From JBIQKZ01 sp044464765 (lineage in GTDB: Bacteria; Pseudomonadota; Gammaproteobacteria; Burkholderiales; Burkholderiaceae_B): a stretch of 56,909 nt of DNA. The translations under genes were made by a program, and so were the position numbers. Of this stretch, positions 1 to 7,821 are shown piece by piece. Numbering within the stretch: the first letter of the stretch is position 1; every line of letters begins with the position of its first letter. Where the stretch lies: NCBI GenBank assembly GCA_044464765.1, contig JBIQKZ010000020.1:1-56909 (forward strand), in the 5' to 3' direction. The notes under the pieces are model-generated. The model was not told the DNA's origin. It searched no databases and worked only from the letters and a program-made list of their open reading frames with translations.

Positions 1-94
1 TAAACGTGGAAGTGACCTGAAGGCAGAGCGTTCAGATGACGCTTAATTTTTTGGCTACACTATGTGGCCTTGGGATGGTTTGTTGCTTTTTTGA

Positions 95-670
95 TTAGGC
101 TATTGCCATTAGCTCGTTGTCGCAACGTAGGCAGTTGGGCTTACCGCGCCATTCAATGATCTGGTCCAGGGCTCGCGTCACGCGCTCGGCCGGCAAGGAG
201 AAGTCCACCTCAATGCCTAAGCCTTCGCGGTTAAAGTCGTCAACGACATTGAACAACCGAATGCTGCGGCCATCAGCCAACTGATCATGCATAAAGTCCA
301 TGGACCAGATTTGATTGATATCGGTGGCGGTGCCCAACGGGTCTGGCCGCTCGCGCACAAGACGTTTCTTGGGCTTGATGCGCAGGTTCAGCTCCAGTTC
401 GCGATAGATGCGGTACACCCTTTTGTGGTTCCACGTAAAGCCCTTGATGTTGCGCAAGTACAGGAAACATAAGCTAAATCCCCAGTTCCGTTGGGCTGTC
501 GTCAATCGAATCAACCAGTCGGCGATGACCTCGTTTTCATCGGCGTGTTTGGCCTGATAATGGTAGGTGCTTTCGCTGATACCAAACGCCTGGCAAGCCA
601 GGCGGATACTGGATTTAAAGTGCGCAATGGCACACCGCGCCATCTCTTTGCGTCGAGATGGCGCTACCAC
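95..670 (-). pseudogene. IS3-family transposase OrfB, C-terminally truncated
   Basis: Integrase-core half of an IS3 transposase, 191 residues where about 270-290 is normal. An N-terminal HTH_21-like stretch is followed by the rve core: the first catalytic Asp is in WSMDFMHD (about residue 125), and the second in LRCDN close to the C-terminus. The frame then runs into ELMAIA and stops, so the final catalytic Glu (the E of the DDE triad) is absent. Loss of that residue predicts a dead enzyme. The GTG at its start is not needed in the family, because OrfB is normally made as an OrfAB fusion by frameshifting at 670-676. Confidence 0.85.
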
Positions 671-930
671 TTTTTTCGTAGCGCTTCCTGCACCATTTCA
701 GCCTTCAGGCGCTCTTCGGCGTACATCTTCTTAAGCTGCCTGTTTTCAGTCTCGAGCTCCTTCAGGCGCGCCATCATTGAGGTGTCCATGCCGCCGTATT
801 TGGCACGCCATTTGTAGAACGAGGCGCTGCTCATGCCGTGCTCGCGGCACAGCTGCGGCACAGGCGTGCCGGCTTCGGCTTGTTTGAGGATCGCCATGAT
901 CTGGCTGTCGGTGAATCGGGCTTGCTTCAT
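664..930 (-). CDS. IS3-family transposase OrfA (DNA-binding subunit)
   Basis: 88-residue HTH_Tnp_1 protein. The helix-turn-helix covers roughly residues 6-45 (QIMAILKQAEAG, then LCREHGMSSASFYKW), and a leucine-rich coiled coil follows (about 55-85). This is the usual OrfA of two-frame IS3 elements; it binds the terminal repeats and supplies the N-terminal part of the OrfAB fusion. It overlaps orfB by 7 nt and ends with Arg-Lys-Lys-Trp, the Lys-Lys codons forming the slippery site. It looks intact, but without a working OrfB it can at most bind ends. Confidence 0.85.
   Translation of the reverse strand: MKQARFTDSQIMAILKQAEAGTPVPQLCREHGMSSASFYKWRAKYGGMDTSMMARLKELETENRQLKKMYAEERLKAEMVQEALRKKW
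670..676 (-). promoter_or_regulatory. Programmed -1 frameshift heptamer A AAA AAG
   Basis: On the minus strand the last orfA codons read CGA AAA AAG TGG TAG. The heptamer A AAA AAG fits the X XXY YYZ slippery pattern in the correct register, and a -1 slip joins orfA to the orfB frame (GTG GTA GCG...). This is the standard way IS3 elements make OrfAB. No stimulatory stem-loop was worked out. Confidence 0.75.
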
Positions 931-935
931 TGCTT

Positions 936-958
936 GAATTTCCTTGTTGTGGAAATTC
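936..958. repeat. Inverted repeat in the orfA leader
   Basis: GAATTTCC, a 7-nt spacer, then GGAAATTC: a perfect 8-bp inverted repeat directly upstream of orfA. In IS elements, hairpins or repeats at this place often limit transposase expression or form part of the subterminal OrfA-binding site. The function here is inferred from position only. Confidence 0.5.
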
Positions 959-970
959 TACTTCAGTTCA
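951..970 (-). repeat. Candidate left terminal end of the IS3 element
   Basis: On the minus strand this reads TGAACTGAAGTAGAATTTCC and begins with TGA, as many IS3-family ends do. It sits about 20-40 nt upstream of orfA, a normal distance. The matching right end is not in the window, so the boundary cannot be confirmed by pairing or by a target-site duplication. Confidence 0.35.
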
Positions 971-1010
971 CTGCGGTTTTACGGGGGGATTACCGGGCGG
1001 TTATGATCTG

Positions 1011-1181
1011 ATGGGCCTGACCAAGGAGCAAATCATCGACGACGTGCTGGATCGATACGAGGCGCACTTGGCCTTCCTGACCTTTTCCTCAGAGTCTGCG
1101 ACGGCCTCGGTACTAACGCCGCGAATGCCGTCTTCCGATCAGGTGTCGAGTGTTACCGGGGGTGCGCAGCAAAGTGATTAG
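1011..1181 (+). pseudogene. Unidentified short frame beside the IS end, possible gene remnant
   Basis: An open frame of 56 codons beginning MGLTKEQIIDDVLDRY has protein-like composition in its first 25 residues, then becomes low in recognisable character. The same frame runs upstream into the IS end, which suggests the tail of a gene interrupted or cut by the insertion. I do not recognise the family. It could also be non-coding. Confidence 0.2.
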
Positions 1182-1219
1182 AATGTAATGTTGTTCTTAA
1201 TAATAAATGGAGTGGATGG

Positions 1220-1543
1220 ATGATACGAGCTACCGTAGCAGCGCTGTTCCTGACGCTGATGGGGTCAACGATGGCGGTCGCCCAAGGCGGCTACGCTGAA
1301 CTGACGCCCGAGCAGTTCGCCGCGTTGAATGGGAAGGGCGCGGCCGGCGTTAGCCAGGAAGAGTACGAGAAGGTGATCCGCGAGGCGTTCCATACGCTGG
1401 ACACCGACCGCAGCGGCACGCTAAGCCGCAGCGAAACGGCCAAGGTTTTAACGCACGAAAGGTTCGCCAAGCTCGACCAGGACAAGAACGACGAGCTTAC
1501 ACTGGATGAGCTGATCAACCAGCTAACTCGCGATACAAAATAG
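1220..1543 (+). CDS. Secreted EF-hand calcium-binding protein
   Basis: Small exported protein of 107 residues. Residues 1-21 form a signal peptide (hydrophobic core AALFLTLMG, cleavage likely after AVA). Two canonical EF-hand loops follow: DTDRSGTLSRSE (61-72) and DQDKNDELTLDE (86-97), each with acidic residues at positions 1, 3 and 12, so both should bind Ca2+. The mature protein is probably periplasmic. A purine-rich ribosome site (GGAGTGGATGG) precedes the ATG. It ends 4 nt before the binding-protein gene at 1548, so the two are likely co-transcribed. Partner and role are unknown. Confidence 0.85.
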   Translation: MIRATVAALFLTLMGSTMAVAQGGYAELTPEQFAALNGKGAAGVSQEEYEKVIREAFHTLDTDRSGTLSRSETAKVLTHERFAKLDQDKNDELTLDELINQLTRDTK

Positions 1544-1547
1544 AGTT

Positions 1548-2480
1548 ATGAAAATCGCAATTCCCGATTTGATCTCCAATTCCTACTTTCCCGTGATCGC
1601 CGCGGACAAGCTTGGCCTATTCAAGCAGGAAGGCCTGGACATGCAGCTTGAAATGATTTTTCCCGTCGATCGCAGCCTTGAAATCCTGCGCGATGGGGGC
1701 ATCGATTTTGTGGGCGGTTCCGCTCATAGTGTTCCATGCGCCTATCCGGAATGGAAGGGCGGAAAGCTGCTGGCTTCCCTCGCCCAGAATATGTATTGGT
1801 TTCTGGTCCTACGTAAAGACCTCAAGGCTGCGAAGGGCGATATCCATGCCGTTAAAGGCCTGCGCATCGGCGCCGCCCCGCTGGTGCGTCTTGGGCTGGA
1901 GCGCATATTGGTTGAATCAGACATCGATGTCGAGCGCGACCGGGTCAGGATCGAACCGATTCCCGCCGCGTTCCTGGATGAAAACAAGAATTTCGGCGTG
2001 GCGGCCGCCAAGGCGCTTCAGGAAGGCCTGATCGATGGCTTCTGGGCGAACGGCATGGGCGCCGAAGTGGCTGTTCGCAGCGGCGCAGGCGATATCATCA
2101 TTGATGCCCGCCGAGGCGAAGGTCCGTCAGGGGCGATCCACTACACCATGCCGGCGTTGATTACGTCCGACGCGGTCATCCAGCGTGATCCCGACGCGGT
2201 GGCCGCAACGGTCCGGGCCGTGGTCAAGGCTCAGAAGCTACTGAAGAACGATGTCTCGCTGGCAACCGACGTGGGGCGCCAAGCGTTTCCGGCCGCCGAA
2301 GCCGAGTTGATCGCGGATGTCGTTGCTCGGGATCTACCGTATTACACTGCGGACATCTCGCCGGAGTTCGTGTCGGGCATGCTGCAATTCCAGCGGGACA
2401 CGGGCTTGATCTCGGGCGAGATCGCCTACGAAGAGGTCGTGGCCACGCGGTTCAGTCGTTGGTGGGGCGCGGCAGCCTGA
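1548..2480 (+). CDS. ABC-type solute-binding protein (NMT1/THI5-SsuA type), leaderless
   Basis: A 310-residue protein of the NMT1/THI5-like periplasmic-binding fold used in uptake of nitrate, sulfonates, taurine or thiamine precursors. The typical start motif (IPDLISNSYFPVIAADKLGLFKQEGLDMQLE) begins at residue 4 and the fold seems complete. Unusually there is no signal peptide: the frame begins directly at the first beta-strand, and the next in-frame ATG upstream is absent because the EF-hand gene lies there. It may act in the cytoplasm as a sensor or enzyme (as eukaryotic THI5 does), or be an export-defective relic. No permease or ATPase adjoins it. Substrate unknown. Confidence 0.75.
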   Translation: MKIAIPDLISNSYFPVIAADKLGLFKQEGLDMQLEMIFPVDRSLEILRDGGIDFVGGSAHSVPCAYPEWKGGKLLASLAQNMYWFLVLRKDLKAAKGDIHAVKGLRIGAAPLVRLGLERILVESDIDVERDRVRIEPIPAAFLDENKNFGVAAAKALQEGLIDGFWANGMGAEVAVRSGAGDIIIDARRGEGPSGAIHYTMPALITSDAVIQRDPDAVAATVRAVVKAQKLLKNDVSLATDVGRQAFPAAEAELIADVVARDLPYYTADISPEFVSGMLQFQRDTGLISGEIAYEEVVATRFSRWWGAAA

Positions 2481-2481
2481 G

Positions 2482-3642
2482 TTAAACCCGCCGCATATGG
2501 TTGTCCCAGGCGCGGCCCGCTTGTGTTGGCAGGATGCGTTGCAAGCCGGCATCAGTGGGCGTGGCATTCGCGTTCTGGCCTGCGCCTGAGTCGGGCGATG
2601 GGTTGACGCTTGCCAAAACACCCAGCCCGCTGCTCAGCAAAAATCCGTTCTGGCCGGCCGGCGCTACGCCGCATCCGTCGTCCAGCGCCAGGCTGTCGAT
2701 GTACTGGGCGCTGGCCGCATCCCAGAAGACAATGCAATTGCCGACGGGGCTCGAGGTGGCAATAATACCGCCCGACGGGTCAGCGGCAACAGAGCCAACG
2801 TAATTGCGCATGCCGCGCACGACCTCTTCCGGCCCCCGAATCAACTGCATGGGCGAGCCGCGTTGGTGCCGTGCCACCAAGGCGGGCTGGTCGGCGCGCG
2901 GGCCCATGTACTGGCAACCCACCCAGACCGCGCCGGAAGCGTCCAGGGCCAGGTGCCGCAGGGACAGACGGTGCAGCTCGTCGGGCAGGAATACCTGTTC
3001 CAGTAATTGGCCTGTCGCCGTGTCTATGTACGCCAGCGATGGCTTCATGGTGTCAAGATTGAGTTCCAGCTTGCCGTAGTCGGGATGCGTAAGAATGCCG
3101 CCGTTGGCCACGCACAGGGTGCGATCGTCGGGCATCAGGATGACCTCGTGTGGGCCGGTCCCGGCTGTGGGGAACTCGCCTAGGCGCTGATGGTTTCCGG
3201 ATGCCGATACATCATAGATTCCCAGCACGCCTTGTCCTGCTTCATAGTCGTTCTCGGTCGCAAACAGTACTCGGCCATCGGGCGTATAGACGCCGTGGCC
3301 AAAGAAATGCCGCTGAGGGGCGAGCTGAAGTTCAACCGGCTTTCTCTGGCCGTCCAGATCGAACGCCACTGCGAAGAAGCCGGGTTGGCGTCCGAAAGCG
3401 ATGGCACGGTTCCGCTTGGCATCGATGGCAAAGCTGTGCCCTCGGTCGGGTAGCGGCGCCACGTAGCGGTCGCGCCCCGTCGCGTCGAAAACGGCGACTT
3501 CGTATTGGCCGTCCTGCTTGCGCGCCGCCAGATAAAGCGGATCAGAGCCGCCACGCAGCGTTGTGGCGCCTGCGACCGGCCACGCCCCGGCAGCCATCAG
3601 CAGCGTCAGGAAATGTCGTCGGTTAATCGCCATCGAGTGCAT
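2482..3642 (-). CDS. DUF1513 protein, Tat-exported, of the imelysin iron operon
   Basis: A 386-residue beta-propeller-like DUF1513 protein. It carries a twin-arginine leader (NRRHFLTLLMAAGAWPVAGA, RR at 8-9), so it is exported folded. The ATG at 3642 is preferred over the internal ATG at 3633 because AGGATTCA sits just before it. Its start overlaps the end of the upstream imelysin gene by 20 nt, which implies translational coupling. DUF1513 is commonly the last gene of operons carrying imelysins and a di-haem oxidoreductase; a role in periplasmic iron uptake or handling is inferred from that association. The biochemical function is unknown. Confidence 0.85.
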   Translation of the reverse strand: MHSMAINRRHFLTLLMAAGAWPVAGATTLRGGSDPLYLAARKQDGQYEVAVFDATGRDRYVAPLPDRGHSFAIDAKRNRAIAFGRQPGFFAVAFDLDGQRKPVELQLAPQRHFFGHGVYTPDGRVLFATENDYEAGQGVLGIYDVSASGNHQRLGEFPTAGTGPHEVILMPDDRTLCVANGGILTHPDYGKLELNLDTMKPSLAYIDTATGQLLEQVFLPDELHRLSLRHLALDASGAVWVGCQYMGPRADQPALVARHQRGSPMQLIRGPEEVVRGMRNYVGSVAADPSGGIIATSSPVGNCIVFWDAASAQYIDSLALDDGCGVAPAGQNGFLLSSGLGVLASVNPSPDSGAGQNANATPTDAGLQRILPTQAGRAWDNHMRRV

Positions 3643-4714
3643 TGAATCCTATCGCTACGCCCAGGGCGGGCGCCATGTCCTGGTCGATCAGGTTCTTTGT
3701 GTTGGCAAGCAGAAGTTTGGCCAACACCAACTGCTGGTGGGTTTCGGGTTGGGTGAACAGTTCGTCAGGAACGCCGGATACACTGGACAATTGTGCGATG
3801 GCGCGGTGCAGTTCCCCCTGGATGTTCTGATCTATCCATTCTGCTTCGTCGAACGCGTAGCCGCCCGCTTTATAGAAAGCAAGCATGCCTTGCGTGGCAT
3901 GTTCGATCGAATGTGCGGTCAGACCGCTGCGCCAGAAGGGTGCTTTGCGGGCTTGCGCATGATCGGCATCCGTACCCAGGGCGGGGCCGAGTTTTACATC
4001 GGTCTGGAATTGCAGGCCGGTGGATAAGGCTTTAACCACTTCCGAGGCAACCTCTTGCGGTGTTCGGTACAAGGGATTGTCAGCCGATGGGTTCGAAAAG
4101 AGGCTGGCGTAGTCGCCTTGTGGTGTCCATGCCGTGACTAGCTCACTACCTAGCGCCGCTAGATTTCCCGCAATGGCAATGGCGTAGGCGCAGGCCGTCG
4201 CCTGATTCGCGGCCTGCGCGCCGGACAGCAGGCCGTTGTCTCGATAAAGCACGTACTCCAGCGCGGGCAGGCCTTGCAACGCCACGCTGTGCGTCTTTAA
4301 TGCATTGGCGTCCGGTATGTCGCCGACGTCCTGGGCCAGCAGCTTTTGTGCTTGCCGGGTCGTGATGCCGCGCGTATCGGGCCAAAAGTAAATGCGCTCG
4401 AATCGATTGTTCTCGACCAGCGGACCAAAGCGCAGGAACTCAATACCCGACCAGGCCGCAACAAGGTTCTGAAACGCATCGGCCACTTGGTCGCTGGGGC
4501 CGGCTTGGTCGGCGCCACATGCTTCCTGCAACGCCTGCCCGGTGCTGGTGGCGGCTTGCTGGAAGTTCTGCATGGCGGGCGCGATATAGGCATGCGTTAA
4601 TGTTGCGCCAAGGCCGGCCCCGGGATTGGGCGGCGTGCCGGTTTCGGCAGCGCCGGCGGCCAGCGTCACGGCTGATAGGGCGACTACTGCGCCAGCCAAA
4701 TAGTGTTTCAGCAT
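3623..4714 (-). CDS. Imelysin-family iron-regulated protein (short, His-poor variant)
   Basis: A 363-residue imelysin/IrpA-like protein. The frame is open further upstream, but the start at 4714 is chosen because AGGAAGGACT directly precedes it and a clean signal peptide follows (MLKHYLAGAVVALSAVTLAAGA). Helical-bundle imelysin signatures are visible (FLRFGPLVENNRFERIYFWPDTRG; LPALEYVLYRD). The family's GxHxxE iron motif is degenerate here: the place is taken by GLPALE, lacking the His. The protein therefore differs from its partner at 6293-7585 and may be a partner or chaperone rather than an equal iron binder. It lies 8 nt after the di-haem oxidoreductase gene. Confidence 0.85.
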   Translation of the reverse strand: MLKHYLAGAVVALSAVTLAAGAAETGTPPNPGAGLGATLTHAYIAPAMQNFQQAATSTGQALQEACGADQAGPSDQVADAFQNLVAAWSGIEFLRFGPLVENNRFERIYFWPDTRGITTRQAQKLLAQDVGDIPDANALKTHSVALQGLPALEYVLYRDNGLLSGAQAANQATACAYAIAIAGNLAALGSELVTAWTPQGDYASLFSNPSADNPLYRTPQEVASEVVKALSTGLQFQTDVKLGPALGTDADHAQARKAPFWRSGLTAHSIEHATQGMLAFYKAGGYAFDEAEWIDQNIQGELHRAIAQLSSVSGVPDELFTQPETHQQLVLAKLLLANTKNLIDQDMAPALGVAIGFNALDGD

Positions 4715-4722
4715 AGTCCTTC

Positions 4723-6339
4723 CTATAAAGATCCCAGGAAGCGAAGAAGGTCTTCGCGTTGCGCGGGCGTCATGGCCACGACGCGATCGCGCGCCGCCTG
4801 GGCTTCGCCGCCATGCCAGAGAATGGCTTCGAGCAAGGTGCGCGCCCGGCCATCGTGCAGCCAGGTGGCTTCGGGGTTGACGGTTTTGGTCAGGCCAATG
4901 CCCCATAAGGGCGGTGTACGCCATTCGCTGCCGCTGGCTTCGCCTTCGGGTTGGCCGTCCGCCAAGCCGGGCCCCATGTCGTGCAGCAACAGATCGGAAT
5001 AGGGCCAGATAAGCTGGAACCGGTGCTCGGGCCGTGCGGCGTCGCGCCGAGTTACGTATTTAGGAACGTGGCAGGCCACGCACTGCGACTCATAGAACAG
5101 CTTCTTGCCTGCCAGGACGCGCTGGTCGTCGACGTCGCGTCGTTGGGGCAGGGCAAGGTTCTCGGAGTAAAAGGTGACAAAGTCGGCCAGTCGTGCTGGG
5201 ACCTCATGTTCGCCCAGATGCGCCTGCGCGCCGTGGGGCAGGTCCAGGCACGCTTCCTGCGCGTCGGTGCAGTCTCCGTGGTGGCTGGGCCGTAATGGGG
5301 TCGACAAGCCCATGTCGTTCGAGAATGCGGTGGCGGACTGATGGTGGACGTCCGGCTGCGAGGCTTTCCAGTTGAATCGCCCCAGTACCCGGTTGCCGGC
5401 CGTGTCGCGCACCCAATTGGGCTTGCCCGTGATGCCGTCCGGGTGGTCGTGTTGAGCATTGGCCAGGATGTCGTGTTCGTGAATGGCTTCCAGCAGGCCC
5501 AGGCCCAGCATGGGCGGGGCCAGCCGTGGGGAAACGGTGGTGTCGGCATGCAGCGGCCCATAACCGAGATTGTCCACGCGGTCGATGGGTTGCATCAGCA
5601 TGGCGGTTTCCCCGCCATTGAGTTTGACCGGTATTTCACGATATTCGATCTTAAGCTGGCCCTCGGCCGGAATGCCCGCGACGGCGAATGGCTGCAACTG
5701 GTTGCCATAGACGGGGTCAGGCAACCATTGACCACCGCCATTCTTGATGCTTTCTTGCGCCTTGGCCACGTTGGCCGGGCGCGACAGGCGCGCTAGGAGC
5801 GCGACGGCGTCGCGCTGGCCGAGCGCTTCGAAGCCAGGCACGGTGCCGCGCCCATCTTTGACGTGACAGGCTTGGCAAGAACGCGCATTGAAAAGCGGCC
5901 CCAGGCCGTCAGAGGCCAGTGTGGACGACGGCGATGAAACCCAGTCCTTGCGGAACAGGCCGTTTCCAACCAGAAACTCCTGCCTTCCCTCGAAGGTAAG
6001 GTTGGCGGCCGGATGCGAGTAGATGTCGGCATTGATCAGCTTGTCGACCGTGCCCGCGCCGCCTTGCATGACCTCGAAGGGTTCCGCCGTCGTGAAATCC
6101 GCCGCAGGCCGTGTGATGGATGCAACGCGGGTGCGGTCATGGGGTGTCAGATCGTTGCGGTGCGCCAGTGTTTCCGCCGCAAAGACGGCCGGGCTTGTCA
6201 ACGTGCTTGCCGCCAAGGCAGCGATCGCCAGGAATGGGAAACCGCCGAAGCGGCCTCCTTTTTTGCTTGAATCGTTCAAAACAGCCGCCGACTTACTGGA
6301 AAACCGCGTCCGGGCTGTCGAGGCTGTCGGAGCCTTCAA
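4723..6339 (-). CDS. Di-haem c-type oxidoreductase (COG3488 thiol-oxidoreductase type)
   Basis: About 538 residues with two c-type haem motifs, CQACH (155-159) and CVACH (420-424), and the cytochrome-peroxidase-like layout of COG3488. The N-terminus has a hydrophobic export segment (about 35-54, FLAIAALAASTLTSPAVFA), so the enzyme is periplasmic. The start is unsure: the ATG at 6339 overlaps the upstream imelysin by 47 nt and gives a long n-region; a TTG at 6279 would give a normal signal peptide. Placed between two imelysins under a Fur-type site, it probably oxidises or reduces iron during uptake. The assigned thiol-oxidoreductase name is a family label, not evidence of substrate. Confidence 0.85.
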   Translation of the reverse strand: MKAPTASTARTRFSSKSAAVLNDSSKKGGRFGGFPFLAIAALAASTLTSPAVFAAETLAHRNDLTPHDRTRVASITRPAADFTTAEPFEVMQGGAGTVDKLINADIYSHPAANLTFEGRQEFLVGNGLFRKDWVSSPSSTLASDGLGPLFNARSCQACHVKDGRGTVPGFEALGQRDAVALLARLSRPANVAKAQESIKNGGGQWLPDPVYGNQLQPFAVAGIPAEGQLKIEYREIPVKLNGGETAMLMQPIDRVDNLGYGPLHADTTVSPRLAPPMLGLGLLEAIHEHDILANAQHDHPDGITGKPNWVRDTAGNRVLGRFNWKASQPDVHHQSATAFSNDMGLSTPLRPSHHGDCTDAQEACLDLPHGAQAHLGEHEVPARLADFVTFYSENLALPQRRDVDDQRVLAGKKLFYESQCVACHVPKYVTRRDAARPEHRFQLIWPYSDLLLHDMGPGLADGQPEGEASGSEWRTPPLWGIGLTKTVNPEATWLHDGRARTLLEAILWHGGEAQAARDRVVAMTPAQREDLLRFLGSL

Positions 6340-7585
6340 GCTCGATGGCGCCCAGTTCGAGAAGCGCGATGACGCGTTCGAAACTGCGTGTTTGCGCGAT
6401 CAGGGCATCGATGGCCACTTGCACGACTGCATTGCCTTCACTGTTGCCCTGGCCGATCATCTGATCGTAAGTTTCGATGGTCTCGGCCCGCTGTTTCATG
6501 GTCAACATCGCCTGATAGGTGGCCCGCATGCGGGCCAGCACTTCTTTGTCGAGCGAAGCGTCTTTCTCGGCGACCAGTTGGGACAGGCTTGCGCCTTCAA
6601 CGATCGAGCCGTCTACGCGCTTGTAGCGGCCCTGATAGACATTCATCATGCCGACCTGGTTATAGAAATGCGAGTTGTGCGTATTGTCGGCAAAGCAATC
6701 GTGCTCTTCTTCGGGGTCGTGCAGCATCAGGCCAAGCTTCATGCGCTCGCCGGCCAGTTCACCGTACGATAGGCTTCCCAACCCAGTCAGCATCGCGATT
6801 AGGCCTGCTTGCGGGTCGGTTTGCACTTCAGTGCGCGCCGCGCCGTCGGTTTTCCAGTTGTCGGCCATTTCTTGCAGGTCGTCGACCAGCATCTGTGTGA
6901 CCACCGAGAGGTAGGTGGCGCGGCGCTGACAATTGCCGCCGGTGCAGTTGGCAGGGTCGAAGTCCGTGTGGGGACGATTGCCGGCGTGGCGTTCTTGCGG
7001 CGTGCCTGTGCGGCCGGCGGGAGCCGGGCCGGTGCCGTTCAGGTCTTGGCCCCACAGAAGGAACTCGATGGCATGGTAGCCCGTCGCCACATTGGCCTCG
7101 TTGCCGTCGGCCTCGTGCAGTACTTCGCCCAGCAGGCGGGCGTCAATCACGCTGGTGTCGACCGTTTTGCCGCCCACGCTTAGCGTGTCGTTGGCAATGA
7201 CGTTGACTACATAATAAGCATTGCTGTCGGAGTCGGTGCCGTATGAAGCATCGACATAGTCGATCATGCCTTCATCCAGCGGCCAGGCATTGACCCGGCC
7301 TTCCCAGGCGTCGACGATGGGATTGCCAAAGCGCAAGGCCTCGGTTTGCTGGTAGGGCACCCGCGCGGCCAGCCAGGCGTGCCGCGCAGCTTGCAGCGTT
7401 TCGGCGCTGGGTTTGGCGATCAGCGCCTGAATCGCCGCCTGAAGCTGCTTGCCCGTAGCCAAGGCGTCTTCATACTCTGCCTGGGCCACATCAGCATAGG
7501 TTTTAACAACAGCCGCTTTGTCGACGGCGGCGTGGGCGGCGCCCATGGAAAGGGCGAGAGCCGCCACAAGCAACAAACTACGCAT
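6293..7585 (-). CDS. Imelysin-family iron-binding protein (IrpA-like)
   Basis: First gene of the iron operon, 430 residues. Signal peptide 1-19 (MRSLLLVAALALSMGAAHA). Imelysin signatures are complete: ALRFGNPIVDAWEGRVNAWPLDE (83-105) and the GxHxxE motif GYHAIE (169-174), followed by FLLWGQD. Imelysins are periplasmic or outer-membrane iron-regulated proteins; the His and Glu of GxHxxE are proposed metal ligands. A region at about 184-217 contains two Cys (ANCTGGNC), typical of this longer subclass. The start codon lies about 40 nt downstream of a Fur-box-like sequence at 7625-7643, which fits iron repression. Confidence 0.9.
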   Translation of the reverse strand: MRSLLLVAALALSMGAAHAAVDKAAVVKTYADVAQAEYEDALATGKQLQAAIQALIAKPSAETLQAARHAWLAARVPYQQTEALRFGNPIVDAWEGRVNAWPLDEGMIDYVDASYGTDSDSNAYYVVNVIANDTLSVGGKTVDTSVIDARLLGEVLHEADGNEANVATGYHAIEFLLWGQDLNGTGPAPAGRTGTPQERHAGNRPHTDFDPANCTGGNCQRRATYLSVVTQMLVDDLQEMADNWKTDGAARTEVQTDPQAGLIAMLTGLGSLSYGELAGERMKLGLMLHDPEEEHDCFADNTHNSHFYNQVGMMNVYQGRYKRVDGSIVEGASLSQLVAEKDASLDKEVLARMRATYQAMLTMKQRAETIETYDQMIGQGNSEGNAVVQVAIDALIAQTRSFERVIALLELGAIELEGSDSLDSPDAVFQ

Positions 7586-7624
7586 CCGGTGATTCTCCTA
7601 GGTGCGACAATGAAAACCTAGATT

Positions 7625-7643
7625 CTAAACGATTAGCATTATT
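7625..7643 (-). promoter_or_regulatory. Fur-box candidate upstream of the imelysin operon
   Basis: On the minus strand AATAATGCTAATCGTTTAG matches 13 of 19 positions of the E. coli consensus GATAATGATAATCATTATC, with the core TAATGnTAATC intact. It lies 40 nt before the imelysin start codon, where a promoter is expected. The iron-related content of the operon supports the call. Confidence 0.6.
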
Positions 7644-7821
7644 AATTACATTTGGCTGAATCGACAGGCAATGCCGGAAGGCATTCAAGAGCAAGCCGTA
7701 AGCGATGTACTTGGTTCGCAAGCGACGGACAACCGCGTAGAATTCTTCTGGTTGCCTTCCGGCGCATTCACAGGAGCGCCGGCCGCGCTGGCGGGAATCA
7801 CTTTTGTAAGGAATACGCAAC

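Larger units (their letters stand above)
95..970 (-). mobile_element. Truncated IS3-family insertion sequence
   Basis: Remnant of an IS3-family element reading leftward. It keeps orfA, the frameshift site and the first part of orfB, but orfB stops just after the second catalytic Asp, so the transposase core and the right end are missing. A candidate left end lies at 951-970 on the minus strand. The 94 bases left of it contain no gene or matching inverted repeat that I can see, so the truncation is an old deletion or a rearrangement at the window edge. It probably cannot move by itself. The subgroup (IS407-like or another) is not certain. Confidence 0.8.
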
